Source: ZC4RG42 sp003242425
GTDB taxonomy: Bacteria > Pseudomonadota > Gammaproteobacteria > Burkholderiales > SG8-39
Assembly (NCBI GenBank): GCA_937907425.1
Contig: CALCIE010000075.1
Location: forward strand, 56,623 to 120,622
Direction: 5' to 3'
Length of the DNA: 64,000 bases
Shown here piece after piece: positions 39,957-51,290 of this stretch. Under the pieces are notes generated by a model, which saw only the letters and a program-made list of their open reading frames with translations, ran no database searches and was not told the DNA's origin. Position 1 is the first letter of the stretch. Each line of letters starts with the position of its first letter. Position numbers and translations under genes: made by a program.

Positions 39957-40775
39957 TCACCAGATCATCATCAGCATGCGCGTGGCGAGCAGGAACAGGA
40001 ACACGGCGAAGATCCGCCGCAAAAGCCGCGTGGGCATGCGGTGCGCGAGCCGTGCGCCGACCGGCGCGAGCAGTACGCTCGCGGCGACGATGCAGAGCAG
40101 CGCCGGAACGTCCACGTAGCCGACGGCGGTGGCGGGCAGCCCTTCCACCCGCATGCCCGTCCACACATAGCCGACCGTGCTCGCCAGCGCGACCGGAAAA
40201 CCGATCGCGGACGAGGTGCCGACCGCCTGGATGATGGGCACCGCGCACCACACCAGGAAGGGCACCGTCATCATCGCGCCGCCGATGGCGATCATGGCCG
40301 AGAGCAGGCCGATCACCGTGCCGACCGCGATCAGGCCCGCGAAACCCGGCGTCGTGCGACCGGGCGCGGGCTTGCGGTCGAACCACATGTTGGTGGCCAT
40401 GAGATAGATGAACACGGCGAAGAACAGCGCCAGCCCGAAAGAGGACAACTGCCCCGCCACCAGGGAACCCAGGAAACCGCCCAGCAGCATGCCCAGGCCC
40501 ATCGGTTTGGCGAGGTCCCAGCGCACCGCGCCGCGGCGCGCATGGGCGCGCACGCTCGACACCGAAGTGAAGATCACCGTGGCCATGGCTGTGGCCACCG
40601 CCATGTGCACGAAATGCTCGCGCGGGTAGCCCTGCTCGAGGAACAGCCACGCCAGGATCGGCACCATCATCCCGCCGCCGCCGAGCCCCAGCAGGCCGGC
40701 GAGGAAGCCGGCGACCACGCCGAGCAGCACGTACGCCAGGACGATCTGCCATGCGATATGCGACCACCACTCCAT
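39957..40775 (-). CDS. TSUP family (TauE/SafE) membrane transporter
   Basis: Sulfite/organosulfur-type anion exporter family protein of 272 residues with about eight hydrophobic segments. The two TSUP repeats are visible as GFLAGLLGLGGGGMMVPILA and GLLSAMIAIGGAMMTVPFLV. I prefer the ATG at 40773-40775 because AAGGTGA lies 6 bases upstream; a GTG three codons earlier is possible. It lies 110 bases downstream of the glucan operon on the same strand. The spacer has an inverted repeat (40828-40834 with 40851-40857) without a U-tract, so read-through is possible. Confidence 0.88.
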   Translation of the reverse strand: MEWWSHIAWQIVLAYVLLGVVAGFLAGLLGLGGGGMMVPILAWLFLEQGYPREHFVHMAVATAMATVIFTSVSSVRAHARRGAVRWDLAKPMGLGMLLGGFLGSLVAGQLSSFGLALFFAVFIYLMATNMWFDRKPAPGRTTPGFAGLIAVGTVIGLLSAMIAIGGAMMTVPFLVWCAVPIIQAVGTSSAIGFPVALASTVGYVWTGMRVEGLPATAVGYVDVPALLCIVAASVLLAPVGARLAHRMPTRLLRRIFAVFLFLLATRMLMMIW

Positions 40776-40885
40776 CGGTTTCACCTTGTCTTGCGTGCCG
40801 CAAACCGGCGCTCGTCACCATACCCGTGCTGTCGCGCGGCTGCGAGGGGCCGACAGCATAACGCGCAGATAACGCCGGTCCAACA

Positions 40886-42070
40886 CTAGAACCAGCGCGC
40901 GCCCGTCTGCAATACGCGCCATGCGAACAGGAAGGCGCCCGCGTTCCACGACTGGCCGTCCATGCCGCCGGGCACGCAGGTCTGTCCGTGCAGCCATTCG
41001 TTGAACGCCCAACCGCCCAGTTCGTTGGCGCGCGCGAGTTTCACCAGCTCGCGCTGCGCGGCGTCGCGCCGGCCGACGGCGACCAGGGCGGCGACCCAGA
41101 AACCGCCGACGAAAGGCCAGATGCCGCCGTTGTGATACTGCCACGCGAAGTTCTGGCGGTGGCGCGACATGTACGGCCGCCACAGGAAACTCTCTTCGAG
41201 GATGGGATCGCAGACCACGCGCACCGGATAAGGCTCGTGCACCTTGGCGCGCTCGAGCGCTTTGATGACGCGATGCGCGTCCGACTCGTCGGCGAGACCG
41301 AACAGGATCGCCAGCACGTTGCCGAACACGTCGCCTTCGTCGCCGTAGAAGGCGAAGTTGACGAAGCTCAGGTAGAGGTCGCGGTTCCTGGCGTTGCGGC
41401 GCGAGTAATGCGACAGCAGCCGCGCGCGGCGGTATTCGGCGAGATGTCCGCTGAAGGGATAGAACAGGTGGTTGGCGTTGGCGCGCGTCGCTTCGGCGTG
41501 CGGCAGCTCGTAGAGCCGCTTGACCAGGTACCACAGCGCGTTGGTGTAGAGCACGAAGCCCGAGCGCGGCATGATATCCGCCCAGTCGCTCGCCTCGTTC
41601 TGCTGCAGCAGCCGGAAGCGCTGGTGTTCCTGGCATTGCAGCCAGACGATGGCCTGTTCCACGTGCGCGCGCAGCCGCCGGCGCAAGGCGCTGCCCTGTA
41701 GCTCGTCGAGCATCGCCACGGCGATCAGCCACCACAGCGTGGCGTCGATGCAGCCCACGTACCAGAAATCGGCCTCGCTGCGGCGCACGTCGACGAACTT
41801 GGGAATCTGGCCGTTTTCGGCCTGGTGCTCCGCTAGCGTCAGCATCGCGGTGGACGCTTCACGTTCGAGCACCGGGTCGCCCGAGAGCGCCATGCCCAGG
41901 GCGCAGATCGCGGCATCGCGCGCGAAGATCGCCGTGTAGCTGCGCGACTCCGCGCGCGCCCCGGGCGTGGCGGCGAGCACGCCGGCCGGCGACAGATTGC
42001 GCTTGAGCAGCTCGATGGAACGCTGGCGGCAGTTTTCCAGCAGCTCGGCTTCTGCAGGCTTGATTTGCAT
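40886..42070 (-). CDS. (alpha/alpha)6 glycosidase, amylo-alpha-1,6-glucosidase-like
   Basis: 394-residue protein of the six-hairpin glycosidase fold. It shows YTAIFARDAAICALGM near the N-terminus, EADFWYVGCIDATLWWL, NEASDWADIMPRSGF, and a C-terminal YHNGGIWPFVGGFWVAAL followed by NEWLHGQTCVPGGMDGQSW. These resemble the glycogen-debranching C-terminal family and, less closely, bacterial and plant GH100 invertases. It is the last gene of the glucan/trehalose unit, 21 bases after malQ-treY, so a role in trimming alpha-glucan is likely. The bond specificity is not shown by the sequence. Confidence 0.75.
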   Translation of the reverse strand: MQIKPAEAELLENCRQRSIELLKRNLSPAGVLAATPGARAESRSYTAIFARDAAICALGMALSGDPVLEREASTAMLTLAEHQAENGQIPKFVDVRRSEADFWYVGCIDATLWWLIAVAMLDELQGSALRRRLRAHVEQAIVWLQCQEHQRFRLLQQNEASDWADIMPRSGFVLYTNALWYLVKRLYELPHAEATRANANHLFYPFSGHLAEYRRARLLSHYSRRNARNRDLYLSFVNFAFYGDEGDVFGNVLAILFGLADESDAHRVIKALERAKVHEPYPVRVVCDPILEESFLWRPYMSRHRQNFAWQYHNGGIWPFVGGFWVAALVAVGRRDAAQRELVKLARANELGGWAFNEWLHGQTCVPGGMDGQSWNAGAFLFAWRVLQTGARWF

Positions 42071-42091
42071 GATGCGGCGGCGGGCCGCGCG

Positions 42092-45000
42092 CTAGCCGTA
42101 GACGAGCAGCGCGGCGTTGAAATGGGCGAACACTTCCGCGAGCGGCAGCATGCCGTCGCGCGGCGCTAGCTTCTCTCCCGTGAGCACATTGGTCAAGCGT
42201 ACGCCCTCGGGCAGAAAACCCGCGTCCAGGCCGCCGTCGCCCCATACCGCCGCGCCGAGCGGCGGTTCGCCCGCCTCGAGGCCCAGCGAAGCGTAGAGCC
42301 GGCCGACGGCGAGGATCGCGCCCTGACCGCCCAGACGGCGGGCAAAGGCGAGCACGTGCGCGGCGCGCGCGCCTAGCGCCTGCACCGGCAGATAGTCGCC
42401 GTCGCGGAACAGCGCCTCCCGTTCGCGCCGCAGGCCGAGCGCACGCCACGTCACCCAGAGCTTGGCGCGCCCGTCGTGGATGTGCGCGGGCTCGATCAGA
42501 CTGCGCACCGCTTCGGCCAGTTGCGGACGCTCCGCCATCGCCTGCAATTCGCGCAGCATGCGGTGGCGGTGTTCGTAATTTACCGGACGGCGGTTGTCGG
42601 GATCGACCAGACTGAAATCGAGGATCTCGTTGCCTTGATAGATGTCCGGCACGCCGGGCGAGCACAGCTTCACCGCCGCGGCCGCGACGCTGTTCAGCGC
42701 CCCGTACCAGGCGACGGGTTGTGCCAGCGCGCGCAAATCGTCGAGGAACAGGTTGTCCGACACCTTGCCGAGCAGTGCGCGCACGAACTCGATCACCGCC
42801 TGTTCGTAGTCCGCGTTCGGGTTCAGCCAGCTCGTATGCACCTTCGCCTCGCGCATCGCCTTGATCATGTAGCCTTCGATGCGCTCGCGATAGGCCGCCA
42901 GGGCCGCCTCGTCCAGCTCGCCTGCGGGCAGGCTGCCCAGCAGGATCTGGTAGAGCAGATATTCGTCGTTGCGCGAAGGCGCCGGACGACCGTCGAGGCG
43001 TGCGTGCCTGGCGCGGTTGATGCGGCTCCAGCGCCGCAGCGCGAGCCGCCAGTTGGCCGGCATCTCCGAGAGCACGTTGATGCGCGCGCGCACGTCCTCG
43101 GAGCGCTTGTTGTCGTGCGTGGAGGAAGCCAGCATGGTATGCGGCCAGTGTTGCAGACGCGCCAGGCTCGCGCCGTGGAAGGCTTTGACCGTCATGCCGA
43201 ACTGGTGCGGATCGCCGCCCACTTCGTTGAGCGACACCAGGCGGTTGTAGCGGTAGAACGCCGTGTCCTCCACGCCCTTCGCCGTCACCGGGGCCGTGTA
43301 TTGCTGGAACCGCATGGCGATGGCGCGGTATTCGTCCAGCACTTCCGGCGGCGCCCCTTCCGGCGCCTGCAGCAACAGCACGTTGCGGATGAAATCGAAA
43401 ATGGTGTCCTCGGCCGCGGGAATGCGGCGCTTGGCCTGCGAAACCGCCCAGTCGATGTAGCGCCGGTCCTGCGCGCTCGCCGTCGCGTTCACGTAAGTGC
43501 GGTAGACCGGAAAGCAGGCCACGACTTCGGCAAGCGCCTGGCGCAGGGTGTTAAGCGTGAAGTCGCGCGTGCGCCGGTCGAGGCGGGCGATGCGCAACAG
43601 GCGGTTCGACAGCACGGTGAGTTCGGCCGCGAGCGCCACGCGCATCATCAGCCGCTTGCCGCGGTAGGCCTGTTCCTCGAAAGGCAGCGCCTCTTCGCCG
43701 ACGAAGCTCGACCAGGTGCGCGTCATCGCGCTCTTGGCCGCCGTATCGACGAAGACGCCGTTCAGCACGTTGGCGTAGCGGTAACCGGTGGTGCCGTACA
43801 CCGGCCAGTTCTGCGGAATGTCCTCGTGCGGCGCGGCGATCTTCTCGATCACCACGTACAAGGGTTTGGTCTGCGGATCCACGTCCGCGCCGGCGAGCTG
43901 GGCGTAACGCGATTGCAGCCGTTCGAAGTAGCCCGCGGGATCGTAGAGACCGTCGGGATGGTCGATGCGGATGCCGTCGATCTTGCCTTCCACTGCCAGG
44001 TCGAGCACGAAGCGGTGCGTGGCCTCGAAAGTCGCCGGGTTCTCCATCCGCAAGGCGGCGAGATCGTTGATGTCGAAGAAGCGCCGGTAGTTGATTTCGT
44101 CCGAGGCGACGCGCCAATAGGCGAGGCGATAGGCCTGCGCCTCCAACAGCGAGTCCAGAGCGTCGAAGCTTTCCCGCTCGCCGGGTCTGCCGTTGTAGTG
44201 CTCGACCATCCTGTCGATGGCCTCGGCAAGCAGGGGCTGTTCGCGCACCAGCGTCGCCAACCTCGCCTTGTGCACTTCCTTGTCTCGTTGCCGTTCCTCG
44301 CGCGCCTGCGGGTCCGTGGTATCGCGTGCCGGCAAGTGGCGGAAAGCGTTGGCGAGCGCCTGACATTCGGCCTGCACCTGAGCAGGCACGTTCGGCGGTA
44401 GCAGCGCGACCGCGGCCTGCAGCAGGCTCGCGTAGGACTGCGGGTCGATGGGAAAGCGATGCGCGTAATAGCTGACCGCGAAGCCGCCCGTTTCGCGGTC
44501 GAAGCCGAGCTTCAGCTCGCCGCGCTCCAGCACCACGCCGTAGTGGTCGCCCAGCACCGGGATCAGCACCTTGCCGCGCAGGGCGGGGTCGAGCGGCTGC
44601 CAGTCGATATCGAAGAAATCGGCATAGACGGAGCCCTGGCCGTTTTCCAGCACGTCGAGCCACCAGGCGTTGTCCGCGCCCATGATGCCCATGTGGTTGG
44701 GCACCATGTCGAAGATCTGGCCCATGCCGTGCCGTTTCAGTTCCGCGACGAAACGCTCGAAGGCTTCGCGGTCGCCGATCTCCGGATTGAGCGTGTTGTG
44801 GTCGATGATGTCGTAGCCGTGCGTGCTGCCCGGCCGCGCGCGCAGATAGGGCGAGCAATAGACGTGGCTCACGCCCAGCTCGGCGAGATAGGGCACGATG
44901 CGCGTCGCCGCCTCGAAATCGAAGTCGCGATGAAGCTGCAGGCGGTAGGTTGCGCGCGGAATGATCGCCTTGCGCTCATTCCGCGCCGCGGGCTTTGGGC

Positions 45001-47191
45001 GCCACGTCCCCCGCCTGGCGGACAGCACGTTGGCGAGTTCGATGAAACGTGCGTCGCTGCGCAGGCGTTCGAGCGTGAGCGGCAGTTTGCGTTTCCAATT
45101 GGGACACTCGTCCGTGGTACCGGGCATGTTGGCCTGGTCCACGACGCCCAGCACGTCTTCGAGCTGCATCACCAGCACACGCGCCGGCGTTGACGCCAGA
45201 TAGGCGGCGATGGCGCGGATCAGCTCCGGCGTCATGTGCGGCGCCGAAAGCGGATCGGGCGTGATGCCGTGCGGCAACAAACCTTCGCGTTCCAGCGCGA
45301 GCAACAGCCGCGCGCGGTCCTGCGCACGCTGCACCAGCTGCTGCTCGCGCACGGCCTCGTCGGGGAAGAGATGCAGCTCGGCGCGTTGCGCGATGTCGCG
45401 CCCTTCCCACCAGCCCGAGAGCGTGGGCAGGTCGTGAGTGGTCGCGGCGACAATGGCGTCACGCGGATACTCCCGCGGCGCCTTGAATTCGCCGCCGTCG
45501 CGGCGTTCGAAATACAGCAGGCGATAGGAGAGCACGCAATGGCGCGCGAGCGCCTCGCGCACTTCGTCCGGTACGGTGCCGAGGTCCTCGCCGATCACCA
45601 GACATCGGTGGCGATGGCTTTCCAGCGCGAGGATGCCGAGCAGGTCCTCGAAGGGATAGCGCATGTACGCGCCTTGCGTCGCGTCGCCGCCGGGCGGCAC
45701 CCAGAACAGGCGCGCCAGTCCCATGACGTGGTCGATGCGCACGGCGCCCGAGTGGCGCATGGTGGCGCGCAGGATGGCGATGAACGGCCGGTACGCCGCC
45801 GCGCGCAGGCGCTCGGGAATGAGCGGCGGCAGACCCCAGTTCTGCCCCTTGAGATTGAACTCGTCGGGCGGTGCCCCGACGCTCACGCTCAAGGCATAGA
45901 GCTCCTGATGCGACCATGTTTCGGCGCCGCCGCGATCGACGGACACGGCGAGATCCTCGTAAAGGCCCACGCCCAGATGCAGGTCGAAGGCGCGCTTGCC
46001 GGCCGCCGCAAGCTGCAGATCGGCCTGCCATTGCAGCCATTCGTAGAATTCGACGCGCTCGACGGCTTCGCGCTCGAAAGCCGCCACCTCGGCCGAGCAC
46101 GGATCGCGATAGGCCTCCGGCCATACCGGCCAGCCCCAGATCGCGGGATCGCGGCGGTGGAAGTGTTCCTGCAGCGCCTCGAACAAGGCGTGACGGCGCA
46201 GGTCGTCGCCACCCGCCTGCTGGAAGGCACGGAAAGCCTGCGCGCGTGCCGTGTTATGCACCAGATGCACGTGCCGGAAATGCGCGTACAACCGTTCGAG
46301 CACTTCGAACTTGGCTGCCGCCACGCCGGGATAATCGACCAGCTCGGCATCGCGCAAGGTCTGCAAACGTGTCTGGAATTCAGCGCCGCGCACCTGCGCG
46401 CGCACCGCTTCGCATTCGCGGTACTCCTCGATCGCCTCGACGTCGAGATAGAGCACGTTCTTGAACAGGCGGCTCGAGGGGCTGTAAGGACTGTCGTGCC
46501 AGGGATTGTGCGGAAAGAGCGCGTGCAGGGGATTGAGACCGATGATCCCGGCGCCGCGCTGCCCCCATTCCTCGATCAACGTCAGCAGATCGCCGAAATC
46601 GCCGATGCCCCAGTTGCGTTCCGACCGCACGCCGTAGAGTTGCACCGCCGCGCCCCAGACGCGGTTGTCCTCGCGCACGGCTTCAGGCAGAAAGCAGGTC
46701 TGCGGTGCGACGATGAAGGAGGTTTCAGCCAGCGCGTCTTCTCCGCGTCGCACGCGCAGACGGTGATAGCCCGGCCCGACCGGCGCTTGAACCTCCAGCA
46801 TGCGGCCGCTGTGCTCGCCGGCGGGCGTGTGCGCGCGCTCGACTTCCGCCAACTGTGCGGGTTCGAAGTGCCCGCGATGGAGGCCGCCGGTTTCCTCTTC
46901 CAACTGCCACTCGAGCGGCGTATCGAGCGCGGCGACCGGCAGGTTGAGGCGAACCCGCCACGGCTGTCCGACGCGCAGCACGCAAACGGGCGGCAGCACT
47001 TCCTTCCAGCGTTCGCGTTCCGCCGCCGCGAGCGCCGCCTCGATCGCCTGCGGCGTGTCGGCCTGTATGCCGATGGCACCGAGCAACGCGCTCAGCGACG
47101 CATCGCTTACCTCGTGCCGTTTGCCCCAGATGTCGTAGTAGTCGGGAGCGATGCCGTGCAGCATCGCCAGCCGGACCAGCGCTTCGCGCAT
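42092..47191 (-). CDS. malQ-treY: Fused 4-alpha-glucanotransferase (MalQ) and maltooligosyltrehalose synthase (TreY)
   Basis: A single 1699-residue frame. Residues about 1-715 are a complete GH77 4-alpha-glucanotransferase: nucleophile Asp near 486 in AVRIDHVMGL, acid/base Glu in VIGEDLGTVPDE, third Asp in TTHDLPTLSGW. A linker rich in Arg/Lys/Pro (about 715-740) leads into a complete GH13 TreY from PRATYRLQLH. TreY retains DMVPNHMGI, nucleophile Asp near 1076 in DGIRIDHPDG, Glu in VVIEKIAAPHED and Asp in SSTHDNKRSED. MalQ would disproportionate maltodextrins and TreY isomerise the reducing end to trehalose. Neither half shows a missing key residue. The start is 18 bases after treZ. Confidence 0.93.
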   Translation of the reverse strand: MREALVRLAMLHGIAPDYYDIWGKRHEVSDASLSALLGAIGIQADTPQAIEAALAAAERERWKEVLPPVCVLRVGQPWRVRLNLPVAALDTPLEWQLEEETGGLHRGHFEPAQLAEVERAHTPAGEHSGRMLEVQAPVGPGYHRLRVRRGEDALAETSFIVAPQTCFLPEAVREDNRVWGAAVQLYGVRSERNWGIGDFGDLLTLIEEWGQRGAGIIGLNPLHALFPHNPWHDSPYSPSSRLFKNVLYLDVEAIEEYRECEAVRAQVRGAEFQTRLQTLRDAELVDYPGVAAAKFEVLERLYAHFRHVHLVHNTARAQAFRAFQQAGGDDLRRHALFEALQEHFHRRDPAIWGWPVWPEAYRDPCSAEVAAFEREAVERVEFYEWLQWQADLQLAAAGKRAFDLHLGVGLYEDLAVSVDRGGAETWSHQELYALSVSVGAPPDEFNLKGQNWGLPPLIPERLRAAAYRPFIAILRATMRHSGAVRIDHVMGLARLFWVPPGGDATQGAYMRYPFEDLLGILALESHRHRCLVIGEDLGTVPDEVREALARHCVLSYRLLYFERRDGGEFKAPREYPRDAIVAATTHDLPTLSGWWEGRDIAQRAELHLFPDEAVREQQLVQRAQDRARLLLALEREGLLPHGITPDPLSAPHMTPELIRAIAAYLASTPARVLVMQLEDVLGVVDQANMPGTTDECPNWKRKLPLTLERLRSDARFIELANVLSARRGTWRPKPAARNERKAIIPRATYRLQLHRDFDFEAATRIVPYLAELGVSHVYCSPYLRARPGSTHGYDIIDHNTLNPEIGDREAFERFVAELKRHGMGQIFDMVPNHMGIMGADNAWWLDVLENGQGSVYADFFDIDWQPLDPALRGKVLIPVLGDHYGVVLERGELKLGFDRETGGFAVSYYAHRFPIDPQSYASLLQAAVALLPPNVPAQVQAECQALANAFRHLPARDTTDPQAREERQRDKEVHKARLATLVREQPLLAEAIDRMVEHYNGRPGERESFDALDSLLEAQAYRLAYWRVASDEINYRRFFDINDLAALRMENPATFEATHRFVLDLAVEGKIDGIRIDHPDGLYDPAGYFERLQSRYAQLAGADVDPQTKPLYVVIEKIAAPHEDIPQNWPVYGTTGYRYANVLNGVFVDTAAKSAMTRTWSSFVGEEALPFEEQAYRGKRLMMRVALAAELTVLSNRLLRIARLDRRTRDFTLNTLRQALAEVVACFPVYRTYVNATASAQDRRYIDWAVSQAKRRIPAAEDTIFDFIRNVLLLQAPEGAPPEVLDEYRAIAMRFQQYTAPVTAKGVEDTAFYRYNRLVSLNEVGGDPHQFGMTVKAFHGASLARLQHWPHTMLASSTHDNKRSEDVRARINVLSEMPANWRLALRRWSRINRARHARLDGRPAPSRNDEYLLYQILLGSLPAGELDEAALAAYRERIEGYMIKAMREAKVHTSWLNPNADYEQAVIEFVRALLGKVSDNLFLDDLRALAQPVAWYGALNSVAAAAVKLCSPGVPDIYQGNEILDFSLVDPDNRRPVNYEHRHRMLRELQAMAERPQLAEAVRSLIEPAHIHDGRAKLWVTWRALGLRREREALFRDGDYLPVQALGARAAHVLAFARRLGGQGAILAVGRLYASLGLEAGEPPLGAAVWGDGGLDAGFLPEGVRLTNVLTGEKLAPRDGMLPLAEVFAHFNAALLVYG

Positions 47192-47209
47192 CCTTACCTC
47201 AGCTCGTTT

Positions 47210-49057
47210 TCAGGAAGCAGTTGGACCGTCCTGCAACGACCAGACCACCGACCAGGGCGGCAGACGTCCGTCGCGCAGTTGCGGGTCCTTCACTGAAGGA
47301 CTGCAGTAGATCGGCGTACCGACGGGGGGCGTGACGTCCTCGGCCGGCGTGTCGCGCAGGTTCGCCCTCAATTCCAGCCGCGCACCGTCCCCGAGCGTCC
47401 ATTGGACGTGCAGCCCGGCGCGCTCGTGGGCGACATAGGAGCCGCTGGGCGTGATGCCGCGCAGCCGCGGGACGATGTGGCGATGGCGCAAGGCGAGCAG
47501 CTGACGGTAGAGCGCGAGTCGCGCGGCATGCCGCGCTTCGCCCACTTCGTGCCAGCGCAGCTTGGAGCGCTCGAAGGTCTCCAGCTCCACCGGATCGGGA
47601 ATGCTGCGCTGCGTCTCGGGGTCCTTGAAGCGCTCGAAACGGCTGAACTCGCCGCGCCGGCCGGCGGTGACGCTCGCGCTCAGGTCCGGGCCGAAGTCGC
47701 AGAAGAATAGAAAAGGCGCCGAGGCGTCGAACTCCTCGCCCATGAACAGCATGGGAATGCCCGGCGCGAGCAGATAGCAGGCTGCGGCGGCCTCCACCGC
47801 CTCGGGCGGCGCCAGATGGCCGATGCGCTCGCCGAAGGCGCGGTTACCCACCTGGTCGTGGTTCTGGATGAAGTTGACGAAGGCCGTCGCGGGCAGATGC
47901 ACGCTCGGTTCGCCGCGCAACCGTCCATGGCCGTAGCGCGAGACGTCGTGCTGATAGGCAAAGCCTTCGGCCAGACAACGTCCCAGATGGGCGAGCGGTT
48001 TGTCGCTGTAGTCCTGGTAGTAGCCGTCGCCCTCGCCGGTGAGCAGGACGTGCACGGCGTGATGGAAGTCGTCGTTCCACTGCGCCGTGGCGACGAGCGG
48101 CCGGTGGTCCGCATCGCGTCCCAGATAGCGCGCTTCGTTGCGCTCGTTTTCGAGCACGAGGTGCACGTGCCGGTCGCGCCCGGGTCCGGTGTGTACGGCT
48201 TCGGCGAGCTCCTGCAGGATGTGCGGCTGCGAATCGTCGGCGATGGTATGAACCGCGTCCAGCCGCAGTCCGTCGAAGTGGTATTCCTCGAGCCAGTAGA
48301 GCGCGTTGTGGATGAAGAAGCTGCGTACCGTGCGCGCGTCCGGGCCGTCGTAGTTGATCGCCGCGCCCCAGGGCGTCTGATGCCGCGGATTGAAGAAGGA
48401 TTCGGCGTAGATATGGAGATAATTGCCTTCGGGGCCGAAGTGGTTGTAGACGACGTCGAGGAACACCATCAGCCCGCGCGCGTGGGCAGCGTCGATGAAG
48501 CGCTTGAGATCCTCGGGCCTGCCGTAGTTGGCGTTGGGCGCGAAGAGCAGCGCGCCGTCGTAGCCCCAGTTGCGCTTGCCCGGGAATTCCGCCACCGGCA
48601 TGAGCTCGATCGCGGTGACGCCGAGATCGACGAGGTAGTCGAGCTTCTCCATCGCGGCGGCGTAGGTGCCCACCGGAGTGAAGGTGCCGACGTGCAGCTC
48701 GTACAACACCGCTTCCTCCCACGGCCTGCCGCGCCAGTCGCCGTCCTGCCATTCGTAAGCGAAAGGATCGACGATTTCGCTCGGCGCATGCACGTCCTCG
48801 GGATTGAAGCGCGCCGCCGGATCGGGCACTGAAATCCCCCCGTCGATGCGGTAGGCATAGCGCGCCCCCACGCTCGCGTTGGCGACGACCGTCTCGTACC
48901 AGCCGTCCTCGGCCGCACGCATGGGCAGTTCGGCGCGCCCGCTTTCCATCGCCAGCACCAGGTCCACGTGCCGCGCGCTCGGCGCCCAAAGACGGAAGCG
49001 CACGCCGCCGCCTTCGAGCAGTTGCGTGCCGAACGGCATGAGGTGACGTCGCTTCAT
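47210..49057 (-). CDS. treZ: Maltooligosyltrehalose trehalohydrolase
   Basis: GH13 enzyme of 615 residues that releases trehalose from the maltooligosyltrehalose made by TreY. The N-terminal CBM48-type domain (about 8-100) is followed by the barrel. Catalytic residues are in FDGLRLDAVHTI (Asp), HLVLENERNEARY (Glu) and FIQNHDQVGNRAFGERI (Asp). The ATG at 49055-49057 has AAGGAAA about 9 bases upstream; an ATG nine codons earlier is possible. It sits between glgX (79-base gap) and malQ-treY, which matches the treZ-malQ-treY order of Pseudomonas. Confidence 0.95.
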   Translation of the reverse strand: MKRRHLMPFGTQLLEGGGVRFRLWAPSARHVDLVLAMESGRAELPMRAAEDGWYETVVANASVGARYAYRIDGGISVPDPAARFNPEDVHAPSEIVDPFAYEWQDGDWRGRPWEEAVLYELHVGTFTPVGTYAAAMEKLDYLVDLGVTAIELMPVAEFPGKRNWGYDGALLFAPNANYGRPEDLKRFIDAAHARGLMVFLDVVYNHFGPEGNYLHIYAESFFNPRHQTPWGAAINYDGPDARTVRSFFIHNALYWLEEYHFDGLRLDAVHTIADDSQPHILQELAEAVHTGPGRDRHVHLVLENERNEARYLGRDADHRPLVATAQWNDDFHHAVHVLLTGEGDGYYQDYSDKPLAHLGRCLAEGFAYQHDVSRYGHGRLRGEPSVHLPATAFVNFIQNHDQVGNRAFGERIGHLAPPEAVEAAAACYLLAPGIPMLFMGEEFDASAPFLFFCDFGPDLSASVTAGRRGEFSRFERFKDPETQRSIPDPVELETFERSKLRWHEVGEARHAARLALYRQLLALRHRHIVPRLRGITPSGSYVAHERAGLHVQWTLGDGARLELRANLRDTPAEDVTPPVGTPIYCSPSVKDPQLRDGRLPPWSVVWSLQDGPTAS

Positions 49058-49136
49058 CGCTATATTTCCTTCCGCTGAGGCCATGCAGCCGCGCCGGGGC
49101 GCGCGCCGGACACGGCGCGGCAGACATGGTAGGGGC

Positions 49137-51286
<2,150 letters not shown>

Positions 51287-51290
<4 letters not shown>

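Noticed and set aside
40828..40857. Inverted repeat GCTGTCG/CGACAGC as a terminator of the glucan operon
   Set aside because: Only 7 bp with a 16-base loop and no U-tract on either strand.
42476..47296. Plus-strand frames of 641 and 686 codons antisense to malQ-treY
   Set aside because: Same codon-bias shadow; translations are repetitive in Arg, His and Asp and the minus-strand gene has every catalytic motif.
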